Assembly (NCBI GenBank): GCA_036346255.1
Contig: JAYEVH010000475.1
Span: forward strand, 62,001 to 126,000
DNA from: Ampelocalamus luodianensis
Taxonomy: Eukaryota > Streptophyta > Magnoliopsida > Poales > Poaceae
Reading direction: 5' to 3'
Length of the DNA stretch: 64,000 bases
Within the stretch, counting starts at the first letter, position 1, and each line of letters starts with the position of its first letter. The notes beneath the pieces were generated by a model. That model was not told the DNA's origin and ran no database searches. It saw only the letters and a program-made list of their open reading frames with translations. Positions 1-11,034 of the stretch are shown one piece after another. Both the position numbers and the translations under genes were made by a program.

Positions 1-1289
1 AATACCACGTAATAGCAAAACATGGTCAAACCATCCATAGTTACTCTTCTTAAAAGGTACTTGCCTCAACCGCGTGAGAACGGTGGATGCGAAGTAGGTG
101 CTGCTTCCGAACCAGTCCCCACCTAAGAATACATTTAAAAGCTTCCTAAGACAATGGCAATATACCAAATAAACTATAATAGCAAGCACGAGATAACAAA
201 AGCTTGAAACGTGACCCCGACTCCACTTTTCCTACATGCTGGATTAACCCTCCTGTAAACAGCCATATTGTAAAATTCGTAACTTTTAGTACAGGGGTCC
301 AAATGAGGTGATCTTAGACTTGATTGAAAGGTTATTAAATTCCCCTTCTAAGACTAGTTGGTGGGACTTCCTGATTCGGCCACTAACTTCCCTAATTTGC
401 CTCCTAACAGAACATCGATCTCGCACAGTTTTCGGACAGTGCATAAAAACTACCATAACTTTCAACTCGTTTGACCAAATTTGGCGTTCTTGCCCTTCCC
501 TGAAAGCTACGACAATTACCCACAACTTTTGTTATTATGAGATCCCCTAATTTACCGGCTGATTCACAGAACAGTCCCACTAAACAATTCATAACTTTTG
601 ATCCGTATGTCGGAATTAGGTGAACTTGGCGGCCACCGAAAGCTAAGGACGTAACCCAACTTTCTCTAAGAGGTTGGGTCTCCAGATTCTGCTTCTAACA
701 ACGTGAAAATCCTCGTCCAAACTTCTGGACAGATTGCGATCTATCAAATGACAGGACTCGATATACCAAACTTCAACCATAGCAACTTATACAATCCGAA
801 CAGCGAAGAATACCCAAAGTTACCCTTGAAGAACCCCAGCAAGAAGAAGAATCCTCCCGTGAAGATGACCTCCTTTCTCGCCTCTTCCTCCTCCTATGGC
901 CGGCAAAGGAGCTCCAAGGCGGCAATGAGGAGCACCACGGGGTGAAGATGGCGCAAGGGGGAAGAGGGAACCAGGAGGTGGTCGGCCGGGTGCCGCAAGA
1001 GGAGGAGGGGCAGAGATGGGGTGGCGGCCAAAGGGTGGAGGGGCAAGGGAGGGGGTGGCTAGGGTTAGGGAGGGGGAGGAAAAGGGGTGTTCCCCCCCTT
1101 GGCCGGCCACACATGGGCCGCTATGGGCCAAAGCCCAGGCCCAAGTTGCCGGAAACTTCCAAAACCCCCCCTCTTTCTCCCGCTAAAACATAATTTCTAA
1201 TTAATCCTCCGCCGGAACCAACTCCGTAATACTTTTTTTTCCTTTTTCTTAACTAGGTTTCTTCCCGAATTCTAATTTGGGGTATTACA
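1..1289 (-). repeat. Element A, 3' LTR (partial, cut by window start)
   Basis: This stretch matches 6466-7792 almost base for base, so the two are the paired LTRs of one element read on the minus strand. On that strand it begins TGTAATACCCC at 1289, next to a purine tract. The remaining ~1.1 kb of this LTR lies left of the window. It lacks a 46-nt piece present in the other LTR (7028-7073). The GC-rich part (about 820-1130) gives several overlapping low-complexity open frames on both strands, none of which looks like a protein. Confidence 0.85.
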
Positions 1290-1303
1290 TTCTACCCCCC
1301 TTA
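1290..1303 (-). other. Polypurine tract of element A
   Basis: On the minus strand the sequence reads TAAGGGGGGTAGAA and abuts the start of the 3' LTR, the expected place for the plus-strand DNA primer of an LTR retrotransposon. Element B has the near-identical tract TTAAGGGGTAGAA before its own 3' LTR, and both are preceded by a GGGGTCGAAT motif. Confidence 0.8.
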
Positions 1304-4300
1304 ACAGGATTCGACCCCGAATCTAAACGCCAAACTTCCCGAGATAAATCCGAGATTGGAACTTAGCAACAAGAATACACACCTGATGTGAACAAGTCTA
1401 AATATAGCTCGCGCATGCGAGACTCCAGTTCACAAGTGGCCTCTATCTCGGTTTGCGCACAAAACCACCCCGACGCATCGACGCTACACCTTACTACTTG
1501 TCCCAACCTCTCAAGAGTCACTCTATGGACACGTCTCAAAGGCACGGTCTTACCCGTGGATCAACTGTTCTAAGGAAACTTTACCCTCCAGATTTCTCCA
1601 ATACTCCCTCGACAATAGGTCATACAAAACATTCCATGCTACAAGCCAGGACTCAAAATGGTCCTAGTGATACGCTATCTCCTACAACTCCGCGACTTCC
1701 AGAAACAACCAATGTACCTTGGGCCAACATTCCCTTTGGTACCAAACCACAAAACCTGGGCATAACATATAGAACCCTTGTTCTTTGTATCTTTCGATCT
1801 CTTCACTTTGAAAATGAGCACCTCCGTTAACCCGAGACGACAATGAACTTGTTTTAAAACAATCTCGTTTAAAAACAGAACTCAATTGAAAATAAAAGAT
1901 TCTCATCGCAACATGCATTATCAACTCCTTACCAAAAGAGTTAAATCCAAAACCAAAAGATTCAACGTGTAATTCTTCCACTTTCCAAGTAAGCGCTTGC
2001 CAATGAACACCACAAAGCCCAAAGCAAAATCACTCGTATGCCCAATACAACCATTCCCTTTCTTTGTCTTAACCAAAAGAACCACACAAACCGTAAAGAA
2101 GAAATGACTCCATTTATAATTTGGCATCCGTCATAGAGTCAAGCTCAAATATAAACCAAGAGAATAATTCATCATTAAAAATACAACCTTTTTCTCAAAC
2201 ATTCTTTAAGAACTTAACTTTCTCTTAAACCATGAGACTCCAAATCATCGCATAAACACACCAATTCGTTTCTTGTAATTTGGCCATCTCAAAGCTATGC
2301 TCAAGCTGTACGCAAATCCACGCCTAGATAGAGATACTCCTCCGATTCATAATAACATACTATGTTCAACCTCTCTACTAAAGGAATTACTTTGACAAAT
2401 AATTCCCAACACACCTAAAAATAGATTTCCTCCGCAATCACGTCACCTTCATCTGTCATGGATAAACCATGTGAAATTCAACACATCCACACTCATTTAC
2501 CCAAAGTATTCTATCAAAGATCACACACCATTCAAAATTTGCTTCTGTTCATCCACCTCTACACATAATATGGGGTCTCTAGGGTCCTAGCATAACATAC
2601 AAAGCCCCAAAATTAACCTCCAAGTTTCCTACCATGAATTTCTAGTAAGATTGATAGGAAATCCTCAAATTCGTTTACTAAAATTCACCCAGCTCAATCA
2701 ATAACCTCAGTTATTAATATCATCATTCCTCACTAATCAGATACCGCCTAAAGCGATTCATTTCACCAACCTTAGCCCTTCTCTAACCCATATCCATTAA
2801 ATTCAGCTACACAACCACAATATACCCATTCACAATACTTTAACCGATTGATCAAGATTCAAACATACTCACCACTAACATCAATAAATGATTATGTTCT
2901 TGACCAAGCTATCTTTAGAGATAATCTAACTCCCATAGGGTTAATCATCGAGACCAAGTCATACTTGACAATTACTTAACAATCCTCGCTATCCCATCAT
3001 TAACACAACTAATAGATTTTTTCTACATCGCTACTCTCATTAATTTCACCATCAAAATTCTTCTACACAACATTACTAAGTATCCAATTGCGACACTCAA
3101 TAAACTGATCCGATTTCCATACTTGCTATTTGTAATGTTCGATCAAAAGAACACCAAATCTTGGACTACTTCGCTATAGGTTCTACTAGTTGCATAAATA
3201 AATCTATTAGCTCCAAAGACAAATATTCTTTTAACTCAAATCCTCTCCAATGATTATTCTAATAAATCGATTTATTACTCCAGGCCTCTTAGACAACCTG
3301 ACACCTAAAGGTTCACCAAACCATCTACTAGACCACCACTATCTAGATGCCAAATCACAACCGAACAGACTTTGCAATACAGTTCGGTTAACCCTTTCTT
3401 AGAAGAAGAGGCAAAAAGAAATAAATTTCAGCACAAAGGAAAATGTTACCCCTCACAATAGTTACAAGATCAAGAGAAACGATCAGATAAAATTGTTCTC
3501 GAAAACCAACAGATATGATAAAAGTTGAGGGCGCACGTCCCACAAGCAGAGAATATCAAACCTCAAACGAGAATAAAACACTGCTTTTAAAATTTGTGAA
3601 AACACCTATGGGCAAGAATAAAAGTTTTAGACAAACTTCAATAATCTGCAAGTTACGAAACTTTACTTCAATCTCAAATACTTCTACTTCCCTCAACTTT
3701 CGTTGGTTACAGCATCACCATGCCAATTCCGACAAAGAGTATTTGAAGATCACAACACCTAATCCACTTAGGAACTAATAAAACCTCTCAACACGTCACT
3801 TCGCTCTAAACAAATTCAGCTATCACATCAACATGAGGTCTGAAAGATCACAACCGCGAACTAGAAACATATTCAATTAATCATTATCTGGCGAGCAATC
3901 CAGTCCCTTTATACATAACATTCAATATTATCAACATAATCCCTTACTGACAATCGCACTAGTAATGTAACAATACGCTCTTAACGAGACTCATCATAGC
4001 CTCTTATCCCATCATAAATTTCTCCAAAAGAAATACAAGCCACAAGGTTGAAACAAACCTATTTTATCTAGTTCATACTATCAAATAATAATTTCGCAAA
4101 GCACACTATCAAAGGCCACTTACTCATTCATCCACTCAACCATTAGTGTTACTCACACCCGCTCCAACTATCATTAACAATTGTCAATTGTATGTATCAT
4201 GTATGCAAAAAAAGGTCCTACTTCTATTTGTAGTCACATAACCATCTATAAACACCAAGTCAACATTTAATAGTCTCATCTCCTGATAAATGTGGTTTCA

Positions 4301-5354
4301 TAACATGCTACCTCCACATTCGCTTAATCCAATATACATGTTTCAATCTAGCTATTATGTATGATCATCAAATAACCAGTTTATGAAAATTCCAAATTTG
4401 ATATCCTCTAAGGCATCGCTGAAACACATTCTTAACATAACCATCACTAATGGGTAGGCTAATCCATTCAGATACATTACTCCGTGTTATCCAATAAATC
4501 TACCTGATTCCACAATCCTAACGATTAGACCAAGTCATCAATATACCACACCTCTTGATAACTCTATTGATTCCAACTAAATATTGTCATACTCATCGTC
4601 ACGGCTCATCAAGAACTACTAGAGGACAACCTCCACTTATTCAACTTCCCTTGATAAGGACCTTAATTACAATCGATCATGCACACATCGCGAACTCAAC
4701 TTGAAACTCATAACACAACCATTAATCTTCAACACTCAAAATACCCAAGAGAGATACGTTGAGTCAAAGCCTTCATGAACTAAAGGACTTGCAAAAGGAA
4801 ACTTTCATTAACCAAAACATCGTTTAATAAATAGATCAAGTTTTCCAATGAGAAAGGTATATCTCCGCTTAAAGGTCAAACTTGATAATCAACCAAGTTC
4901 ACCACCGCAAGAATAACTCATCGGTTGGGGAAACAATGATTGCTTTACGTAACAAATCAAGCCAATGGAAACATATCGACATGAATAAAACTACTAACCG
5001 AAGAAAATTCGCAAGCCCAATCGACAAGTGTGACCAAATTAAATTCAAGGAAGAGAACAACCCTTCGAACGATAATCTTTATTATCAAACATTTAACGGG
5101 GTGTAGCTCTGTAAAGCCTGTGGCCACAACACGACCTCAACCTCTCAAAATGGGTTATCTCACACATAATAATCATATAGTCACTTATTGAGCAGTCATA
5201 CTCAGATCATATCAAGAATCGACAATAAAATAAAGCGGAAACGTAAATGCAATGCTTTGCCCATCCCATCCTACTGTGCACCAGTGTGTCAAATTTTTAA
5301 GTTGATTAGCCATAAACAAAAAAAAAAATTCTAGTCACCACGGACCTACAGCCC
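1290..5354 (-). mobile_element. Element A internal region, non-coding (LARD-like)
   Basis: About 4.1 kb lies between the purine tract and the primer binding site. No gag, protease, reverse transcriptase or integrase motif is recognisable, and the longest frames (about 60-100 codons) are unconserved. The plus strand is visibly C-rich and G-poor throughout. Several blocks match the internal region of element B: for example 2885-2935 matches B near 46270-46310, and 2575-2670 matches B near 46550-46640, both in reverse complement. A conserved non-coding interior between long LTRs is the hallmark of large retrotransposon derivatives (LARDs), which must be moved by proteins of another element. A heavily decayed coding region cannot be excluded. 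Confidence 0.65.
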
Positions 5355-5368
5355 GCTCTCGATACCAA
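5355..5368 (-). other. Primer binding site of element A
   Basis: On the minus strand this reads TTGGTATCGAGAGC and directly follows the 5' LTR. It resembles the initiator-methionine tRNA 3' end complement (TGGTATCAGAGC) with changes. It fixes the element's orientation as minus. Confidence 0.7.
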
Positions 5369-5492
5369 TCAGAAACACCAAACCACGTGAGCCAGAATGC
5401 TACCAACCTATACTAAACAATTGAAAACCATCAGAACACCCCAACCCACGTGAGCCTGGAATGCTACCAACCTATACTAAACAATTGAAAAC
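5369..5492. repeat. 62-bp tandem duplication at LTR A terminus
   Basis: Two diverged copies lie head to tail (5369-5430 and 5431-5492). Each starts TCAGAA-ACACC and includes CACGTGAGCC and TACCAACCTATACTAAAC. The repeat unit includes the LTR end itself, so the true retroviral terminus could be either copy. Confidence 0.8.
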
Positions 5493-5842
5493 TTAAGTCA
5501 CTTTATTAAAATTTTCGGCAGAACCTTCCCTATATTAGAAGCAAGCCGGAGGTTTCAACATTAATTAATGAATCATATCTCCAAATCTATTCATCAAAAA
5601 AAAATCATCACTATTCAATAGAAGTATGATTAACAACTAGAACAATAACCAAAAGTTTAGGGAGTGCTACTCATCATTATTACAAAACCTATTGCCTGAA
5701 ATCTAATCATAAACCAGTCTCAAACAGTTTGCTCAATTATTAGTAATCATTCCGTAAACTAATCAAACTTAAATGATAGTGGCAATGTGTGCATCCAGCT
5801 CGGATCTACTTTTCCCCATGCATGACGTTCTTGCAACGGTAC

Positions 5843-6529
5843 CTAAAAGCACAACAAAACAAGGGTGAGTTCAAGAACTCAGCAAGTACCATATAAGATC
5901 ACACCACATTAATAATTGAAACATCAAGTTACGGTGCTACACAATTACTCAAAACTTCATCACATGGGCATGAATGCAGCATGCAATGCAACTTTTACTT
6001 TTTACTCGCGCGATTACACCGTGAATGCGGGCAAGCAACCGTCGCTATGAGCCCATGCTCGTGCTCGCAAGCACAGGACCAATTGCCCTATACTCCGCAA
6101 GCATAGGGGACTCAAGCCCACACCGCAAGTGTGGGGATCTTTGCCCATCGTTACACGATGGGGATCTTCAACCGCCCACATTCCAGAATGTGGGGATCTT
6201 AATCATGCATCCTTGTGTATGCCCAATGGTGCAAATAAACATTAACATGATTGCACGATGCATGAACAATACTAGAATCAGTATATGGTGCATACCAAAC
6301 ATATCATAATCTGTCATCATATTTATCCATCATTTCACACCATCTAACACATGTATCAAAACATTCATCATCTGTAGCATTCACATCATATTGCCAATAG
6401 CATGTATCAAGCACAATTATCATCATTAACAAGCATGTCACTCTATCAATCAACCAATGCTATCAATACCACGCACTAGCAAAACATGGTCAAACCATCC
6501 ATAGTTACTCTTCTTAAAAAGGTACTTGC
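5843..6529 (-). other. Predicted LTR intron, element A
   Basis: On the minus strand, GAG|GCAAGT at 6530/6529 looks like a GC-type splice donor. At the other end a CTTGCTGAGT motif inside a hairpin (5866-5881, TGAGTTC/GAACTCA) is followed by a T-rich tract ending TTTTAG at 5843. The same order of signals occurs in the other LTRs here. No transcript evidence is available, so the intron is inferred. Confidence 0.45.
6061..6194 (-). repeat. Array of short hairpins in LTR A
   Basis: Five consecutive stem-loops have different stems but one format, CCC-stem-loop-stem-GGG followed by GATC or GACC on the plus strand. They are GTGCT/AGCAC (6061-6074), CCCTAT/ATAGGG (6086-6108), CCCACAC/GTGTGGG (6117-6135), CCCATCG/CGATGGG (6144-6162) and CCCACATTC/GAATGTGGG (6175-6194). 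The spacers are 8-16 nt. The array lies inside the predicted intron. Confidence 0.8.
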
Positions 6530-7792
6530 CTCAACCGCGTGAGAACGGTGGATGCGAAGTAGGTGCTGCTTCCGGAACCAGTCCCCTACCTAAGAATACA
6601 TTTAAAAGCTTCCTAAGACAATGGCAATATACCAAATAAACTATAATAGCAAGCACGAGATAACAAAAGCTTGAAACGTGACCCCGACTCCACTTTTCCT
6701 ACATGCTGAATTAACCCTCCTATAAACAGCCATATTGTAAAATTCGTAACTTTTAGTACAGGGGTCCAAATGAGGTGATCTTAGACTTGATTGAAAGGTT
6801 ATTAAATTCCCCTTCTAAGACTAGTTGGTGGGACTTCCTGATTCGGCCACTAACTTCCCCTAATTTGCCTCCTAACAGAACATCGATCTCGCGTCAGGTT
6901 TTCTGGACAGTGCATAAAAACTACCATAACTTTCAACTCGTTTGACCAAATTTGGCGTTCTTGCCCTTCCCTGAAAGCTACGACAATTACCCACAACTTT
7001 TGTTATTATGAGATCCCCTAATTTACCTTTAAAATCTCTCTCCAATCGGATTACTAAATTCTGTCAGAATACCGGCTGATTCACAGAACAGTCCCACTAA
7101 AAAATTCATAACTTTTGATCCGTATGTCGGAATTAGGTGAACTTGGCGGCCACCGAAAGCTAAGGACGTAACCCAACTTTCTCTAAGAGGTTGGGTCTCC
7201 AGATTCTGCTTCTAACAACGTGAAAATCCTCGTCCAAACTTCTGGACAGATTGCGATCTATCAAATGACAGACTCGATATACCAAACTTCAACCATAGCA
7301 ACTTATACAATCCGAACAGCGAAGAATACCCAAAGTTACCCTTGAAGAACCCCAGCAAGAAGAAGAATCCTCCCGTGAAGATGACCTCCTTTCTCGCTCT
7401 CTTCCTCCTCCTATGGCCGGCAAAGGAGCTCCAAGGCAGCAGCGAGGAGCACCACGGGGCTGAAGATGGCGCAAGGGGAAGAGGGAACCAGAGGTGGTCG
7501 GCCGCTGGTGCTGCGCAAGAGGAGGGAGGGGCAGAGATGGGGGTGGCGCCAAAGGGTGGAGGGGCAAGGAGGGGCGGCTAGGGTTAGGAGGGGGAGGAAA
7601 AGGGGTGTTCTCTGGCCTGCCACACATGGGCCACTATGGCCAAAGCCTGTGCCCAAGTTGCCGGAAACTTCCAAAACCCCTCTTTCTCCCGCTAAAACAT
7701 AATTTCTAATTAATCCTCGCCGAACCAACTCAGAATACTTTTTTCCTTTTTCTTAACTAGGTTTCTTCCGAATTCTAATTTGGGGTATTACA

Positions 7793-8011
7793 GATCACGC
7801 CTTGATACGACCACGCATCATGCAGCATACCCGATGGCGGAATTTCACCAGAGAAGTATCATACAATGTGGTCGTGAACAAGCGCAGAAGACCATCGTGT
7901 CCTTTTAGCTCATACCTCCTCGTAGACCCATCGCCTACCACCGAAAACCGATTGATCTTATCGACCGGTGATAGATCGCTCCATCCATATGAACCGATCT
8001 AGGTTATAAGA
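7793..8011. other. Unassigned spacer
   Basis: Between element A and LTR Y1 are about 220 bp with one 66-codon open frame (7802-8002) that I do not recognise. It may be a leftover of the DNA into which A inserted. I see no motif in it. Confidence 0.3.
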
Positions 8012-8130
8012 TCAGAACATCCCAATTTTCGAGCCTTTTGAAAAAATTTCAAAACTCAAAAGTAACCTTTCGGTTCTCAGAATTGCTCAAGCTTAACTTG
8101 GAATTTTGGAAAATTTGGGAGATTTAACTT

Positions 8131-8410
8131 GAATAAACTGAACTCCAATTAACTCTTTCGGTTGATCTCGAGTTGTTGGAGTTATTTGGTTTCAGCTTTC
8201 TTTCTCGTTAAGCCCTCGTATCTCTCGCCTAGTTTCCTCTGCACTCTCCCTTTGTGTTTGGACCTCCCTTAGGTTCGACCTCCCTTTGTGTTTGGACCTC
8301 CTTAGGTTCAAAACTCCATTAACTCTTTCGGTTGATCTTGAGTTGTTGGAGTTATTTGGTTTCTAGTTTCCTCTCTCGTTAAGCCCTATGTATCTCTCGG
8401 CCTAGCTTTC
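8131..8410. repeat. ~180-bp direct duplication in Y1
   Basis: Sequence from 8131 (AACTCCAATTAACTCTTTCG onward) recurs from about 8313 with scattered changes, including TTGGAGTTATTTGG and CTCGTTAAGCCCT. The intervening sequence is the start of the TTTGTGTTTGGACCTCC minisatellite. Confidence 0.75.
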
Positions 8411-8412
8411 CT

Positions 8413-8560
8413 CTTTAGACCTCCCTTTGTGTTTGGACCTCCCTTCGTGTTTGGACATCCCTTAGGTTCAGACCTCCCTTTGTGTTTGGACCTCCCTTAG
8501 GTTCAGACCTCCCTTTGTGTTTGGACCTCCCTTAGGTTCAAACCTCCTTTGTGTTCCTTT
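8413..8560. repeat. 35-bp minisatellite in Y1
   Basis: There are about four tandem copies of a 35-nt unit built from CCTCCCTTTGTGTTTGGA and CCTCCCTTAGGTTCAGA. Degenerate CCTCCCTTGAT units follow (8575-8700), and then repeated TTTGCAAAGACCAC units (8765-8910). The latter also occur in Y2 (11510-11665). Confidence 0.85.
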
Positions 8561-9431
8561 GGACCCCTGTTCATTTGGACCTCCTCTTGTCCCATCTTGA
8601 CCGTCAAGACCTTCCTTGATTTTGATCCGACCGCCAGACCTCCCTTGATTTTGATATGACCATCCAGACCTCCCTTGATGTCCTCCCTTGACTTCCTCCT
8701 TGAAGCGCCTACATGGCTCGATCCGACCACTTAGGACCACCCCGACCTCCTCAGACCTTTCATTGTCTTTTTGCAAAGACCACACTCGCTTGTCTTTTGC
8801 AAAGACCACCTCCCGTGGGTCACGACCTCCCGCTTTGGTCAAGACCTCCTGTTGGTCATGACTGGTCTTTTGCAAAGACCACCCCGATCTTTTGCAAATA
8901 CCACCCTTTTGGACCTCCTCTCGGGTTGGCCTACCTCTCGTGCTTTGACCGGCCGCTTGTTAGATCCGCTCGCCTCTTTTTCTCTCCGTTGTGTATCTGC
9001 AAAGAAAAGTCTTCAAGCATTAAATGTCATTGCTTCGCAGACTTTGTTTTCCTCTTTAGTCACTTCCTTGACTTGCTCCTTTTATCTCCATCACCGCTCC
9101 CCGTGATACATTAAATGTGGCATCCCTTTCTCCTGTGATCTCCCCGTGCCTACAAAAGGTCCGAGAGAGCTCTCTAGTCTCTGCTTGTTGCCCAAAGGCC
9201 TTAGATCTCCTCCGAGCTAAGACCTCCTTTGTTTGAGCCCCTTCCTGAGAGATTCAAGCTCCTGCTCCCACCTTCTTTCGTAACCTTTCTTTGGCTCTTA
9301 TTTGGTGAGTTCTTTAAGCTTTTGTTTGAGTTGCTTTACTTATTTTGGTTTTCCACGAACGTGTAGATCCCGGTTTCTTAGAGGAGTTCTTGACCCGCCA
9401 CATCAATGTAAGCTTCCCGCTTTTCATCAAG

Positions 9432-10564
9432 GCAAGTCATAGACCTTGATCATGTTGAACCCATCTTTGCAAAAATGTATATTGCTTTAACATATCTTGC
9501 ATGGCTTTTTGTATACAAATGGTTTTGGGAGTAGCTATGTACCTCTTACCAAGAAAGACATCCTTGGTTATTTGAAACATACATGTTGACATGTTTCCTT
9601 GACATCCGTAGGGTGGGCTGTTTGTTGGTCTCTGTTGAATACCAACATGGGTATGTTTATGCTTAGCCATGCTGTAGCTTACGATGGTTACAACCTTTTG
9701 TTTTCTTTATTGTTAAATTGACTAAAGAAATATGGAACCGTGGCAATGCCACTTGATGAAATTGCAGTGCCAGGACTAGGGTGGTCCTTTGGCCGGGGAG
9801 GAACCCTAAAATGTTTTATGCTCGGACGATGTGGAAGGTGGTTAGTATGGGTGCAGGAAGCACATTGGGATGTGGATAGCTTCGCCTGAGCAGCCAACTA
9901 AGGACTTAACCTTGAACCATTGATCTGGGTCTCTCCGCAACCATATGTCCGTGATGGGGTGGACCGGGTGCAATAATTAGAGAAGCTTGAGTCGGTTATA
10001 TGATGGTTGAGAATGGCGCAAGAGGGGTCCGGTACGGCAAAACCTTAGCGAGCAGAACCGAGTCAAGTGGACCTTTGTAAAGACCTGGTGGTGGTCTCTA
10101 CTTGATTCACACATCCAAGGAAACATGTGTCGATCGCTTACTCACCGCTGTGGGTAAAATGTATAATCTCTCAGATAGTGTAAAATCTATTTGAATAGCC
10201 GCATCCTCGGTGATGGACATGCCCGTGATTTCACGCAAGGTAGACTTTTCTCAAAATGTGGTGACCTAGTTGAGGTCTTGTGCAGTCTGGGTGGTCCGAG
10301 TTGTGGTTAGGGTGATCACAGCGAGGTCTGGGTGTGGACAGGACGTCCACAAGTGCTTTAAACATAAACTTGTTTACTTTTGAGTTTTTCTTTCAACTAA
10401 TGCTTTGAAATCTACTTAATATATCTCTTGTAAATGTTGCTTTCAGCCAACTAACCATGCAGCCCCTCCTTATCAAGTTTTACATGATTATTATTTGCAT
10501 GCATTCCCTATGACTTGCTGAGTACATTCAAAGTACTCATGACTTGCACCCTCTGTTTGATCAG
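9432..10564 (+). other. Predicted LTR intron, Y1
   Basis: The donor-like site is CAAG|GCAAGT at 9431/9432. CTTGCTGAGTAC within a perfect 7-bp hairpin (10519-10539, TGAGTAC/GTACTCA) is followed 25 nt later by TTTGATCAG. The interval holds the conserved palindrome block at 10150-10216. It is inferred by analogy with the other LTRs. Confidence 0.45.
10150..10216 (+). promoter_or_regulatory. Conserved palindrome block, Y1 copy
   Basis: The block runs TGTGGGTAAA ... CTATTTGAATAG (10187-10198) ... GATGGAC. This copy has one change in the palindrome. It is the same block as in eight other LTRs of the window. Confidence 0.75.
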
Positions 10565-10922
10565 CAGAGGAGGGTGATCAAGGGAGTTCAGTGATCTATG
10601 AAGAGGAGTTCTTTGAAGACCTTGCAGCCTAGGGGACGTCCTCCACTCGATAGCCTATGGGGGCTGGTCGAATGGACCCTGCGCTATTTTGTTTTCCGCT
10701 GCTGTGGTTATCTCTTTGTCAGAAGCCCGCAGTGGCACCTCTCAGAACAACTTTGACCATAAGGTCTTTTGCTTATGTTAATATTAATTTATCTCGCTTC
10801 ATCTTTTAGCTTGTTGTATGGTTGTGATTCCATCTCTGTTGTGACTGTATGAGCTAGCCATTTGTCCTGGGACTGGCTTGGTGCACAGAGGGTCTCGGGT
10901 AGAGCTACCTGGGGCGCCGAGA

Positions 10923-11034
10923 AAGACCAAACCGGTAATAGATCCAATCTACTATTGCCACATATCCAGTATATGCGACTGATCCAGATCAAAAACTATG
11001 AAGGATGGCTCTGATACCACTGAAGGGATACGGG
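10923..11034. other. Orphan fragment with minus-strand primer binding site
   Basis: GGCTCTGATACCA (11007-11019) is the exact reverse complement of the initiator-tRNA primer site TGGTATCAGAGCC. It is followed by C and then TGAAGGGATACGGG, which on the minus strand would be an LTR ending CCCTTCA. This looks like the 5' LTR/PBS junction of a further, minus-strand element. Its LTR was cut at 11034 where Y2 begins. Confidence 0.5.

Larger units (their letters stand above)
5369..7792 (-). repeat. Element A, 5' LTR (2.4 kb)
   Basis: This is the complete LTR on the minus strand. It starts TGTAATACCCC at 7792 and ends next to the primer binding site at 5369, where the expected ...GGGGTGTTACA end is altered to a form ending TTTCTGA. 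It contains the features shared with LTRs of B and C: a GCAAGT donor-like site (6529), an array of short hairpins (6061-6194) and a hairpin with T-rich AG acceptor-like site (5843-5881). It also carries a 62-bp tandem duplication at its 3' end. Confidence 0.85.
8012..10922 (+). repeat. LTR Y1 (2.9 kb)
   Basis: The sequence starts near AACATCCCAATTTTCG and ends ...GGGGCGCCGAGA. It aligns block by block with Y2 and, inverted, Y3: the CAAGGCAAGTC site, TTGATCATGTTG, the CTATT(C/T)GAATAG palindrome block, the TGAGTAC hairpin and the GACTAG/GGCTTGG end. No gag-pol flanks it, so it looks like a solo or truncated LTR. Its first third is inflated by internal duplications. The TG start is lost and no target duplication was found. 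Confidence 0.7.

Noticed and set aside
773..1193. Overlapping open frames of 80-113 codons on both strands (also 7289-7728)
   Set aside because: They lie in a GC-rich part of the two LTRs of A, use different frames in the two copies, and are low-complexity Pro/Gly/Arg strings. No conserved frame.
6061..6194. CRISPR-like appearance of regularly spaced repeats
   Set aside because: The units are hairpins with differing sequence in a plant LTR; there are no identical repeats, no spacers and no cas genes.
8468..8875. 135-codon repetitive minus-strand frame rich in Gly, Arg and Gln
   Set aside because: Antisense translation of the 35-bp minisatellite; absent from Y2.
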